Source: Amia ocellicauda
Lineage: Eukaryota; Chordata; Actinopteri; Amiiformes; Amiidae
NCBI RefSeq assembly: GCF_036373705.1
Contig: NC_089855.1
Location: forward strand, 3,992,501-4,056,500
Direction of reading: 5' to 3'
Length of the DNA: 64,000 nt
Shown: piece after piece, positions 23,563 to 33,915 of the stretch
How the letters are laid out: each line of letters starts with the position of its first letter
How positions within the stretch are numbered: the stretch's first letter is position 1
The notes under the pieces: generated by a model
What the model was told of the DNA's origin: nothing
What the model saw: the letters and a program-made list of their open reading frames with translations, nothing else
Database searches by the model: none
Made by a program: the position numbers and the translations under genes

Positions 23563-24206
23563 CATGGTGGGTAATTGGGTGCAGTGCTTCACAGGTCCTG
23601 CTCAGACCCACAGTGTGTCACAGTCGAGTGAATGTCAGTTATTCCAAGTGGAAGGAGAACTAGGCAATAAAATGAATAAAATACTATTATCATAATCGTA
23701 ATATACATTCTAGCTTACTTGGATACAATTTTATTTTTGCAGTTTATCATGGCAAAGAATGATTACAGAAGATTCATTGGGAATCCATAGGCATGAATCA
23801 TCTTTGAACAACAGTTAATCTCTACAAGAACCAATGCTGCTCCAAAACACATTTGAATTACCTTTTTCAAACAGATTGCTGGCATGTAGCTGCTCCCTCC
23901 TGTCTCATGGGGCTCCTCAGTCTCAATAGATCCACTCTTGTCACTATTTATGTCCTATTGATACACTACCTTGGCTGCTTTGTATTTGCTAACCAAATTG
24001 GATCTTTCTGTGATATATTTTAAATAGGTTTAAGCCTGTAATCTATATATGTATATATTGTGAGGTTATGATACACATTTTCAATAGGGATTACACACAA
24101 AAATACATGTAAAATAGAATTCATATATATCTCATAAACCCGTCCAGGACTCCTAGATTAGGAAAGCATCATATTTTGTGGCATGCCACTGAGGGGCTGA
24201 ATCCTT
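23563..24206. repeat. OR-unit downstream block, OR2 copy, second part
   Basis: Resumes with GGTGGGTAATTGGGTGCAGT and continues through CTCCTGTCTCATGGGGCTCC to the OR2 3' flank. Parallel to 11690-13172 downstream of OR1. Non-coding. Confidence 0.55.
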
Positions 24207-25169
24207 TCACTTGCTACCTGGGAAGATTTTGATCTTTTTCAGGTTTTTCACCAAGCTGCCCCTGATCTCTTTAGTCCTCAGGCAGTAGATGATCGGATTC
24301 ATGAGGGCAGGGAAGACATTCATAATCACAGTCCCCATGATACGCATGTCCACTGAGGTCCCAGGAATCCTGTTGGAGATATAGACTCCTGCAGATGTGA
24401 GGAAGAACACAGAGATGACCAGCAGGTGTGAGCTGCAGGTGGACACGGCCTTGGCTCTTCCCCCTGATCTGGAGATAAGCAACACTGACAGAAGGATCTT
24501 CACATAGGACAACAGGATGAGAAACAGAGTGATGAGGAGAATACTCAGCCCACAAAATAAGCCAACATAGCTAATTGAGAGAACATTTCCACAGGCCAGG
24601 CGTAGCACTCCTGAATAGTCACAGAAGCATTGTAGGACTCTATTGGGTCCACAGAACTGCTTTGTGAGTGCCAGACTAAAAGGAAGGGTTGGGCTCAAGA
24701 ACCCTCCCAGCCAACAAACAACTATGAGTTGAAAAGTGCGCCTAACGGTCATCCTGGCTGGGTAGTGGAGTGGGTGACAGATGGCCACATACCTGTCATA
24801 AGCCATGAGCAGCAAATTGTAACTTTCTGTAGATACCAGAGCCAGAATGAAGTAGGTCTGGGTGAAGCATGCTGAGAAGGAGACAGTGTAAGTAGTAGAA
24901 CTCAAGACCGCTAGCATAGTGGGTACAGTGGTTGTACAAAAGGTGATGTCAATAATAGCCAGACTACATATTGTCAGGTACATGGGGGTGTGCAAGTGTC
25001 TGTCTGCCGCCAGTATGCAAATAAGGAGAAAATTCCCCAGTAAAATGAGGAGGTAGACTGTCAGGAACACAGCAAACAGGATGGCCTTGCTCTCTCTGTC
25101 CTGCATTCCGGGGAAACCAACAATAATGAATTCACTGACAATTGAGCCTGTGTAGTTTGTATCAGCCAT
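24207..25169 (-). CDS. Olfactory receptor OR2, 320 aa, intact
   Basis: Odorant GPCR, paralogue of OR1. MADTNYTGSIVSEF gives the sequon N5-Y-T. VGFPGMQDRESKA and LLGN lie around TM1, HTPMYLTI in loop 1, and SFSACFTQTYF before TM3. AYDRYVAICHPLHYP, FCGPNR/CFCDYSG in extracellular loop 2, KAVSTCSSHLLVISV in TM6 and MNPIIYCLRTKEIR in TM7 are all present. The start at 25169 was chosen by paralogue alignment. The longer open frame upstream to 25346 crosses the intron and the acceptor (TTGTTTTTCAG ending just before GC-ATG). Its first-exon splice donor is mutated, which may affect expression even though the receptor frame is clean. Confidence 0.92.
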   Translation of the reverse strand: MADTNYTGSIVSEFIIVGFPGMQDRESKAILFAVFLTVYLLILLGNFLLICILAADRHLHTPMYLTICSLAIIDITFCTTTVPTMLAVLSSTTYTVSFSACFTQTYFILALVSTESYNLLLMAYDRYVAICHPLHYPARMTVRRTFQLIVVCWLGGFLSPTLPFSLALTKQFCGPNRVLQCFCDYSGVLRLACGNVLSISYVGLFCGLSILLITLFLILLSYVKILLSVLLISRSGGRAKAVSTCSSHLLVISVFFLTSAGVYISNRIPGTSVDMRIMGTVIMNVFPALMNPIIYCLRTKEIRGSLVKNLKKIKIFPGSK

Positions 25170-25856
25170 GCCTGAAAAACAACAGAAATAAGAAATTATC
25201 CTGCAATGCAATGTTAGACATATACGTAAAGAGATGATGAGACAACATATTCTGGTAGGAAATAAAACCTCAGCAGACATTAAATACAATGAATGGAGGC
25301 AAATCCCCAAAACTATGTTTTTAATGGATTTTAAATTCCCAAACATGCAGATACAGAGACAATATATAACGTGTGTATTTGTTTTACCTCTAGAGTATTT
25401 AAAATGACATAAACCTACCTTGTTGTTGAGCGATCAATATGAAGATTCCTGCCTCCCTGGTAACAATGTTTTTGTTGTGTCTTACCTTCAGCAGTGGTGA
25501 TTGACCGTACTTGTGAAATGTAACTAGTCACTGTAGTCACTATCATTAATGTTCCACTATTGTGCACAGGTATTAGCAAACATTATTATTATTATTATCA
25601 TTTTTAAATATGTTTTTATTTTTTATTTTTTTAATCTGGTATTTTTCAACATTTTAAAATATATTGTTCTGCAAACAATATTCTATCACATTAATTAACA
25701 ACAAAAGCAATTTATATAAGAATATAACAGCAGAGGTTCTTTGAAAGATTAAAATACTGAATTCTTTCTCTCAAATTGAACATGGTAGCATCTTCACAAA
25801 TAGTGTAATCGTGAAAGACAACAACGGTCTGCTCTGAAGACGAGTACAAGACACTT

Positions 25857-25987
25857 TTCGACTCCGACAGTCCAGTTATTCTGAAGCTCTGGATTAAGGA
25901 CCTGAATTATAGACACACAGCTTTATACCAGGTCCCAGTCCAATGGGGATCTACAGGCTGGGACACAAAGGTGAATTAAAGCAATTA
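25857..25987 (-). promoter_or_regulatory. OR2 promoter and first exon, donor lost
   Basis: Same layout as OR1: AATTAAAGCAATTA at 25974-25987, CCCAGTCC(A/C) palindrome-like element, and TATAAA at 25922-25927. The first exon ends GGAGTCG at 25859. The donor reads AAAAGTGTC where OR1 and OR5 read GTAAGTGTC, so the invariant GT is AA (25857-25858). No equally good donor lies within the next 20 bases. Seen directly. The effect on splicing is inferred. Confidence 0.6.
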
Positions 25988-26779
25988 GTTCAACTCATTA
26001 GGCCGTTACCAAGGACTGAAGTTTACATCTATACAACATTCAACACTAAAGAAAAACACTGACATGGTGAACAGGAGACTTTTTGACCCTTTAACCTATT
26101 TGTTTGAGACATGTCTTGTAAAGAAAAAAGAAAAAGATACAAGAGTTAAACAGCTTTGTGCAGGACATTGTTTCTACTGAGGAGTGTAGAGAGGCCACAG
26201 CTGTTTAGAGGAGTGCAGGGAAACACTTTGATGGGAAAACAGACACGTTTCAGGAGTTAATATTGTACTGTTAAAAATATACCATGAACCCTTTGTTGTA
26301 TATTTGTATCACAAGGGTAATATCCAGTTCTTACTGCATAATACACACAAAAAGTCTTCAGTTCTGTAGTTTGCAGGCTGTTACTCCAGGGTAACAGTCT
26401 AATAAATCAACGGTAGGTTGCCACTTGGACAGAAGCTTTTGTTTCTCATTGTGAGTAGGATGGCGCTGAAAACCCTGAGACACAATACAAACAATGAATG
26501 AATGCTGTTTTATCTGTGACATAAAGTTTTATTTGTGCAATATAGACCCCAAAGGGGACATTGCATGTCACCATGGGGCAGAGACCCTCACTAGTACAGC
26601 TGTACTACATATTGCAGGCAGAGGGATGGTCTGCCTGAGAGACAGGTCACAGATGCCTACAGGCTGCTAAGTTGGCTGCCATGGTAATGAGTGATGTGTA
26701 GTATTCTCTTTTTCAGGATTTGCAACCTATCATTTTAACCTGTCATCTGTGCCAGCTGTTGGTGGGGGCTGGGTTGTTA
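25988..26779. repeat. OR-unit upstream flank with foldback repeat copy 4
   Basis: Parallels 15011-15334 plus 18587-18960 of OR1 and 33916-34310 of OR3. It contains the empty site for the OR1 hAT insertion (CTGTTACTCCAGGGTAACAG, about 26379-26398) and the foldback repeat at 26540-26706. No gene. Confidence 0.55.
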
Positions 26780-27249
26780 TTATGAAAATAAAAAAAAGGA
26801 CAGAGTTAACACACTTTCAGTCACCTGTAATTTATGAATTTACCATTTGAAGAGTTCCAATAATATCACACTAAATGAGTGCCTTTATATATCTACAAGG
26901 TACAAAGTAGACATTGAAAACAGACTGTTCAATTTGGAGTGAACAGACAATTTTTGCATTGTTCTGCTCTTAAATAATAATTTAAAAAAACAAAGTGCAG
27001 TAAACATTAGCAGTGTGCAAAACTACAATCGTGCATCGACATTGTGACACAAGGCATGAGAATGTGAGGGGGTGTAGATTTCTATTTGGCCGGCAGTGCC
27101 ACTGAAATTGCATGACTAAGCCACCTAGTGTTTTAATTGAGCAGTAGGACTCAAACCTCCAATACTTAGAGAAAGAAAATCACAGGTTCTTTTACCTGGG
27201 GTCCACAGCATAAGTCTACAACACAGAGGCCAAAATGGGGGCACAATTA
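26780..27249. other. Non-genic interval
   Basis: Nothing recognisable. AT-rich with short scattered frames only. Confidence 0.45.
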
Positions 27250-27665
27250 TTTTATTTAAAGAGTTCCTGAAGAGCCGGTATTAATGTTTTATATAAACTG
27301 TATAATGTTTTATATTAATAATAGTATGCAGACTGAGCAAATTAGATTTATCGAGCTAGCAACAGGCAGTTGTTCAGGGCATATCCTCTGGACATTGTTC
27401 TCTCCACTTTGACTTCTGTTTATTATGATAAGAGGAGCACCCACACAGATAAATAGCCCACACATACCAGTTTGCTTAGTGTTTGTTTGTGGATTTCCTG
27501 TTCTTCTCTCAAGGCTGAAGATGTTACATTATAGTGATTGATTACCTCATTGTTCATCGTTAAGAAAACTGTGAGATTGGGCAGTTTGTATGCCATAACA
27601 GGAAAACACCTGCTTCCATGATGACCCCTCTCCTCAGGAAGACAACCACAAACATTATATAACAT
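27250..27665 (+). mobile_element. U3-like fragment of the LTR at 1513-2109
   Basis: By eye this is the reverse complement of 1735-2109 over some 400 bp (shared CATCATGGAAGCAG in reverse, ATAAATAGCCCACA, CTGAGCAAATTAGATTT). It ends before the TATA region, so it is a truncated LTR in the opposite orientation. The open frame at 27423-27692 on the minus strand lies within it and is not a gene. Confidence 0.5.
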
Positions 27666-28088
27666 TATAAACTTTATATCTCCTATTTTCAATTTAAATT
27701 TTGCTTTCTCGCATTCTTTCTTTCTTCCTGTCTTCTTTTCTTTCTGTCTATTTCCCTATCTTGTTTCTCCCTTTCCTGCATTTTGCTACTCACTCTTTCA
27801 TTTCTGATCCCCGTACTCTCGTTTCATGTAAACAAGCCTTTTTTAAAAAAAGCTACCGCAGCTGTCAGTAATTATGCTTTAAACATTATCATTATAAGAC
27901 GTGAGAATGATTGTAATGTAATGTAGTGGTGTTCAGTGCTCATTAGCTAGGTAAGCAGTGTAGAATCAATCAATAAAACAAAATCGTGCAAAACCCTAGA
28001 ATAATAATTGTATAAAACACATATCAAGTGTCAAAAATAAAGAAATCAAAGAAGCAAGTGTTAAATGTATATAAACAAATATGTGTAA
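27666..28088. other. Non-genic interval
   Basis: Contains a pyrimidine-rich stretch (27715-27790). No gene or transposon recognised. Confidence 0.4.
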
Positions 28089-28760
28089 TGTTAAGGTACA
28101 ATGCTTCAGTTGAAGCAACCCTTCGGGTCCCAGTGAATCAGGCACCCCAGTGAACGCTTCCAGTAACAGATGAGGCTTTTCAACAGGAGACAGGCCTGGG
28201 AAGTAAAGTCACTGACACAATGTCTGTTCGTTTATCTTAATTTATTGAAAGTTTCACACAGCCTTTTATACATCTACAAGCAATATTTCAAAGGAGGTTC
28301 GGGGCTGTCCCGAACCTGGATGATATTTTCTTGGCATATGTCCCGGGGCAGTTCCGAGACACGGGAAGCAATAATTGATAATTGGGGAAACAATATTTCA
28401 TCCAGACATGGAAGCACTGGTACCAAGGACACAGCACACATTATACTGATAAGAACATGTTATATAGTTTTGGTTCGTTAACTAATGAATGTCTACGGCA
28501 GTAGAAATTATCTCTATCTGCCACACAGATCAGTCTGAGCAGAGAAATCCTAATAAGAACAAGGAAACCCTTATAAGATCAAGTTTTAACTAGTATCTTA
28601 CTGGAAAGCAATTTTACCCCAACAGTGTAATAAGTATATAACCAAAAATGCAAATCAATAAAACCAAGCTAATTAAGCAGCAATGTCCTACGGGTGACAG
28701 GAGCTTTAAAAAAAACTTCTCTCAAACGCATGCAAAGATAAAATAGAAAGCTATGCCACA
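28089..28760 (-). mobile_element. Candidate retroviral-type LTR, minus orientation
   Basis: On the minus strand: a start TGTGGCATAGC at about 28760, a TATA box GTATAAAAGG near 28264-28273, a poly(A) signal CAATAAA near 28239-28245, and an end CCTTAACA at 28089. The close spacing of TATA and AATAAA and the TG...CA ends fit a compact retroviral LTR. No clear target duplication is visible, so the limits are approximate. No gag, pol or env sequence adjoins it. Confidence 0.35.
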
Positions 28761-28849
28761 ACTGTCCTTGCGATTGATAAAACCACATCCATCGAGGAAC
28801 GCGCAATAGCAACATTTTTTATTGCTGTGGGGAAGCAATAAAAAAGGCA

Positions 28850-29455
28850 AACAGAATGCTAGGGTATATTGTCAAAAGTGTAGAATTGAGAACAAGGGCA
28901 GTGATGTTCAGACTGTACAATGCGCTAGTTAGACCTCATCTGGATACTGTGGACAGTTCTGGGCACCACACTTCAAGAAGGATATTGCTGCTTTAGAGGC
29001 AGTTCAGAGGAGAGCAACCAGACTTATTCCAGGTCTGAAGGGAAAGTCCTACTGAGAGTCTAAGGGAACTGAACCTTTTCACCCTGGAACAGAGGAGACT
29101 ACGTGGGGACTTGATCCAAGTCTTCAAAATCATGAAAGGCATCGACCACATCAAACCAGAGGAGCTTTTCCAGATCAGTAGGGACACACGCACCCGGGGA
29201 CACAAATGGAAATTGGGCTTCAAGGCATTCAAAACGGAAAACAGGAGATACTTCTTCACACAGAGAGTAATCACAATCTGGAATAAACTACCCAGCGATG
29301 TGGTAGAAGCTGAAAGTTTGGGAACATTTAAAAATAGACTGGATAGGATCCTTGGATCACTTGGATATTAATGGACACCAAACGAGCACGATGGGTTGAA
29401 TGGCCTCCTCTCGTTTGTAAACTTTCTTATGTTCTTATGTTCTTATGTTCTTTGT
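28850..29455 (+). mobile_element. CR1 LINE 3' fragment
   Basis: Truncated copy of the CR1 family at 15919-18366, starting at the codons for the C-terminal MLGYIVKSVEL-like region. It continues through the LVRPHLD region and the frame 29111-29371 with FFTQRVITIWNKLPSDVVE. It ends TCTCGTTTGTAAACTTTC plus three TTATGTTC units. One frameshift lies near 29050. The catalytic domain is absent. Confidence 0.8.
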
Positions 29456-29954
29456 TTTGCATGGCATCTTGCAAAAAGCAAGAAACCTTTAATTCATTCA
29501 ATCTTCATTCAACACAATATTTAGTTGGTCAAACAACTTACATTGATAACAGTGCTTTTGGATGGAAAGTCTTATCGACAGGAGCCCTTATGTCTGATTC
29601 CTACTGGCTACTGGTGAAGTTATTGAAGAACTATTTTTTTTTTTTAAATACCAAGTTGGATCTTTGCAAAAATTCTCCATCTCTGCTCGCCTCTCGAAGC
29701 AGTTCAGCTAACCAGCTGGCTGCTGTAAACCGATGACCATGTCTGTCCTATATAATTCACCAGTCCATCTCTGCACAAGGCTGGAGCAATGCAGGAAACC
29801 ATGAAAACAGTGGCTTAGTAACTGCAGAGCTCTGCAGGATGAGATCTGCATCGATTTAGGTAGTAGGTATCCAAAAAAGCCAAAAGGCAAGTGCCTTTCT
29901 TGAATTTTTAAAGGACAGGGCGGAGGAGGCAAATGTGTATTTTTATAAGCAACT
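29456..29954. other. Unassigned interval between two CR1 pieces
   Basis: About 500 bp lie between the tail of the plus-strand CR1 and the tail of a minus-strand CR1, giving a tail-to-tail arrangement. A frame over 29371-29736 and one at 29708-29932 on the other strand show no recognisable motif. Confidence 0.4.
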
Positions 29955-30655
29955 TAAGAATGTTTACAAATGAGAGGAGGCCATTCGAGCCATCGTGTTA
30001 ATTTGGTTTGCTTTCCCATATTGTTTGGATGGGGAGAGTGAGGAGTAATTAAAGTGGTCATTTTTGTTACCTGAAAGTAATGCCTCGCACTTATCCACAT
30101 TGAATTTCATCTGCCAGGTGTCAGCTCACATCTGAATATTAGTCCCTTTGAATAACCTGTGCTGCTGAGATTATATCTGCTGAGCCACCTATTTTAGTAT
30201 CATCTGCAAATTTGACAAGTTTGATACTATAATAGAGTCCAGATCATTAATATAGCTTAGAAAAAGCACAGGCCCTAGTACTGATCCCTGTGGAACTCCA
30301 CTAACAACCTCACTCCAGTTAGAAGCGACTCCTCTAATCGACACCCTCTGTTTCCTATACATCAACCAGTTCATAGTCCATCTACTTACATTACCCTGAA
30401 TGCCTACAGCTTCCAATTTGAGGATCAGTCTTTGGTGTGGAACCTTTTTGAAAATCTATGTATATCAAATCATATGCTTTCACATGATCTACAGCTGCAG
30501 CTGCATGTTCAAAAAAATCCAATAAATTTGTAAAACATGGTCTACCTAATCTAAACCCGTGTTGACTCTCCATGGTTTTCATTAAGATGCTCCTCTATTT
30601 TCTGTCTAATCATTTTTTCCAACATTTTACAAGTGATGCAGGTGAGACTGATGGC
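29955..30655 (-). mobile_element. CR1 LINE fragment, internally deleted
   Basis: Minus strand. RT codons include [16 protein letters not shown] (the normal KAFDKVPHQR is damaged by a frameshift near 30450), [15 protein letters not shown] and [20 protein letters not shown] (30189-30416). The sequence then jumps to the CR1 3' end (GGCCTCCTCTCATTTGTAAA, reversed, near 29965-29985). The FADD box region is truncated. Upstream it ends near 30655 at CATCACTTGTAAAATG, abutting the OR3 3' flank. Confidence 0.75.
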
Positions 30656-30820
30656 TGCCTCTCACCTGTACTCTCCTGTCTGTGGCAACTTGTAAATACT
30701 TCTGTTTACACAAAAATATATTTAAAATATAACCCATAAATGTCTTAAAAACCCATCCTTCACCACTGGATTAGGAAAACATAATCTTCTGTAGCACACA
30801 TTAAGGGGGGCTGAAACCTT

Positions 30821-31766
30821 TCACTTGCTACCTGGGAAGAGTTTGCCCTTTTTCAGGGTTTTCACCAAGCTGTCCCTGATCTCTTTAGTTCTGAGGCAGT
30901 AGATAGTCGGATTCATGAGGGCAGGGAAGACATGCTGAATCACAGACTCCATGACACGCATGTCCACAGAAGTCCCAGGAATCCTGTAGGAGATGAAGAC
31001 CCCTGCTGTCGTGAGGAAGAACATAGAGAGGACCAGCAAGTGTGAGCTGCAGGTGGACACGGCCTTGGCTCTTCCCGCTGAGTTGGAGATACGCAATACT
31101 GACAGAAGGATCTTCACATAGGACAGCACAATGAAAAACAGAGGGATGAGAAGAACACTCAGTGAACAAAATAAGCCAACATAGCTGATCTCCACAGGCC
31201 AGGCGTAGCACTCCTGAATAGTCACAGTAGCATTGCAGAACTCTATTGGGTCCACAATGAGTGAGTGCCAGAATTACAGAAAGGGTTGGGCACAGGAACC
31301 CTCCTAGCCAACAAACAACTATGAGTTTCAAAGTGAACCTAACAGTCATCCTGGCTGAGTATTGGAGTGGGCGACAGATGGCCACATACCTGTCATAAGG
31401 CATGAGCAGTAAGATAAAGCTTTCTATAGTCAACAGAGCCATAAAGAAATAGGTCTGGGTGAAGCATGCTGAGAAGGAGACAGTATAAGAAGTAGACCTG
31501 AAGACAGCTAGCATAGTGGGTACAGTTGTTGCACAAGAGGCGATGTCAATAATGGCCAGGCTACATATTGTCAGGTACATGGGGGTGTGCAAGCTTCTGT
31601 CTGCTGCCAGTATGCAAATAAGGAAAAGGTTCCCCAGTAAAATGAGGAGGTAGACTGTCAGAAACACAGCAAACAGGATGGCCTTGCTCTCTCTGTCCTG
31701 CAGTCCAGGGAAACCAACAATAACAAATTCACTGACCATTGATCCTGTGTAGTTTGCATCAGTCAT
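30821..31766 (-). pseudogene. Olfactory receptor OR3, frameshifted pseudogene
   Basis: Aligns throughout with the 320-aa receptors but is 946 bp instead of 963. Two deletions account for the difference. One is 6 bp in frame near 31256, removing two residues between LALT and HCGPNR. The other is 11 bp near 31188-31189, which removes the codons after LACGD and shifts the frame before TM5. The remaining sequence to FPGSK at 30821 stays open in the second frame. Other odd residues: MPYDRYVAICRPLQYS where paralogues have MAYDRYVAICHPLHYP. The first 104 codon bases and 300 bp upstream are identical to OR5. Confidence 0.92.
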
Positions 31767-32084
31767 GGCTGTTCTGAAAATAACCACAAATTATGAGAAA
31801 TTATCCTGCAATGCAACAGAAGAAGACATATACAATGTTTAACATATGAAAGGAAAATGTATTCAACAGGTAATAAAAGTCCAGCACAAATTAATAAATA
31901 CAATAAAATCCCTCAAAATTATTGTTGACCTTTTTATTGAGTTCCTATAAATACAGATATGAGCACAAAATATATATAGTACATATAGTGTATAAAATAT
32001 ACCGATTGGCCATAACATTTTGACCACCTGCCTAATATTGTGTAGGTCCCCCTTTTGCCGCCAAAACAAGTTTGTATCAGCCAT
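31767..32084 (-). other. Chimeric junction: OR5-type leader fused to an OR start
   Basis: From the OR3 ATG up to about 32069 the sequence is identical to the OR5 leader (57959-58261), including the right end of Tc1-like family A (CATAACATTTTGACCACCTG). At 32070 it switches abruptly to the start of another OR: minus-strand ATGGCTGATACAAAC (MADTN, 32070-32084), preceded by the usual intron end. A 73-codon frame starting at 32084 reads MADTN and then runs into transposon sequence. It is therefore a recombination scar, not a gene. Confidence 0.7.
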
Positions 32085-32180
32085 GGGCGTTCAAAAACTC
32101 ATCAGAAATAACAAATTATCCTGCAATGCAATATAAGACATATACATCAATATATTTTTAAATATATATATATATATATA

Positions 32181-33397
32181 CACTCACCTAAAGGATTATT
32201 AGGAACACCACACTAATACTGTGTTTGACCCCCTTTCGCCTTCAGAACTGCCTTAATTCTACGTGGCATTGATTCAACAAGGTGCTGAAAGCATTCTTTA
32301 GAAATGTTGGCACATATTGATATGATAGCATCTTGCAGTTGATGGAGATTTGTGGGATGCACATCCAGGGCACGAAGCTCCCGTTCCACCACATCCCAAA
32401 GATGCTCTATTGGGTTGAGATCTGGTGACTGTGGGGGCCAGTTTAGTACAGTGAACTCATTGTCATGTTCACAAACCAATTTGAAATTATTCGACCTTTG
32501 TGACATGGTGCATTATCCTGCTGGAAGTAGCCATCAGAGGATGGGTACATGGTGGTCATAAAGGGATGGACATGGTCAGAAACAAAGCTCAGGTAGGCCG
32601 TGGCATTTAAACGATGCCCAATTGGCACTAAGGGGCCTAAAGTGTGCCAAGAAAACATCCCCCATACCATTGCACCACCACCAGCCTGCACAGTGGTAAC
32701 AAGGCATGATGGATCCATGTTCTCATTCTGTTTACACCAAATTCTGACTCTACCATCTGAATGTCTCAACAGAAATCGAGACTCATCAAACCAGGCAACA
32801 TTTTTCCAGTCTTCAACTGTCCAATTTTGGTGAGCTTGTGCAAATTGTAGCCTCTTTTTCCTATTTGTAGTGGAGATGAGTGGTACCCGGTGGGGTCTTC
32901 TGCTGTTGTAGCCCATCCGCCTCAAGGTTGTACGTGTTGTGGCTTCACAAATGCTTTGCTGCATACCTCGGTTGTAACGAGTGGTTAATTCAGTCAAAGT
33001 TGCTCTTCTATCAGCTTGAATCAGTCGGCCCATTCTCCTCTGACCTCTAGCATCAACAAGGCATTTTCGCCCACAGGACTGCCGCATACTGTATGTTTTT
33101 CCCTTTTCACACCATTCTTTGTAAACCCTAGAAATGGTTGTGCGTGAAAATCCCAGTAACTGAGCAGATTGTGAAATACTCAGACCGGCCCGTCTGGCAC
33201 CAACAACCATGCCACGCTCAAAATTGCTAAAATCACCTTTCTTTCCCATTCAGACATTCAGTTTGGAGTTCAGGAGATTGTCTTGACCAGGACCACACCC
33301 CTAAATGCATTGAAGCAACTGCCATGTGATTGGTTGGTTAGATAATTGCATTAATGAGAAATTGAACAGGTGTTCCTAATAATCCTTTAGGTGAGTG
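32181..33397 (-). mobile_element. Tc1-like element C, nearly complete
   Basis: A 1,217-bp element with perfect 29-bp terminal inverted repeats (32181-32209 and 33369-33397; they begin CACTCACCTAAAGGATTATT) and TA on each side, inserted in a TA-rich run. It encodes a near-full-length transposase on the minus strand with a single frameshift. The perfect termini suggest a young insertion. It lies in what would be the first intron of OR3. Confidence 0.92.
32213..33249 (-). pseudogene. Tc1 transposase, one frameshift
   Basis: DDE transposase of the Tc1 group. MGKKGDFSNFERGMVVGA begins the helix-turn-helix domain. SRTTISRVYKEW and RRMGRLIQADRRAT follow. The first Asp is in WFDESRF, the second in FQQDNAPCH, and the Glu in [12 protein letters not shown], giving DD34E-like spacing. 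The frame changes near 32480: the first segment continues as WFVNMTMSSLY and stops, while the second carries EHDNEFTVLNWPPQ to the end KAKGGQTQY. All catalytic residues are present across the two frames. As it stands it makes only a truncated protein, though its ends could be mobilised in trans. Confidence 0.9.
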
Positions 33398-33786
33398 TAT
33401 ATATGTATAATATATCTTAAAATCTGGTCTTTTTCAATAGTTTAAAATATATTGTTCTGCAATCAATATTCTATCACATTAAGTAGCAACAAAAGCAACT
33501 TATGTAAGAATATAACAGCAGAGGTTGCACACCCCCTGCAAACAAAATTAAAAATGTTATATATTCATTAAATTGATCCACATGTAATCAGTGACATGAG
33601 CAAGGAAAAAAGCAAAGACGTAGTCAGTTCTAAACAATTAGAAAAGTTGCATTACAAAGTCCTGTGGGGTATATTCTTTGGGAGATTAACATACTGTCTC
33701 TCATAGTGAACATGCTAGCATCTTTACAAATACTGTAATAATGAAAGACAACACTGATCTGCTCTGAAGAGGAGTACAGGACACTT
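33398..33786. other. First-intron sequence of the OR3 unit
   Basis: Matches the introns of OR1 and OR2 (AACAATATTCTATCACATTA, AACAGCAGAGGTT, AATCAGTGACATGAGCAAGG). Non-coding. Confidence 0.5.
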
Positions 33787-33915
33787 ACCAACTCTGACAG
33801 TCCAGTTAGACTAAAGCACTGGATTGAGGACCTGAATTGAACACACACAGCTTTATACCAGGTCCCAGTCCATTGGGGCTCTACAGGCTGTACACAAAGG
33901 CAATTAAAGCAATTA
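33787..33915 (-). promoter_or_regulatory. OR3-unit promoter and first exon
   Basis: AATTAAAGCAATTA at 33902-33915, TATAAA at 33852-33857, and a first exon ending CAGAGTTG at 33789 with an intact GTAAGT donor (33783-33788). It would splice towards either the stray OR start at 32084 or the OR3 pseudogene at 31766. Either way no full receptor results. Confidence 0.6.

Noticed and set aside
24207-25346. Longer OR2 protein of 379 aa with an extended N-terminus
   Set aside because: The extra 59 codons lie in the intron upstream of a splice acceptor. All paralogues start at the MADTNYTG-type Met.
29371-29736. 121-aa frame after the CR1 tail
   Set aside because: Starts inside the CR1 3' end, includes a poly-T derived run of Phe and matches no family.
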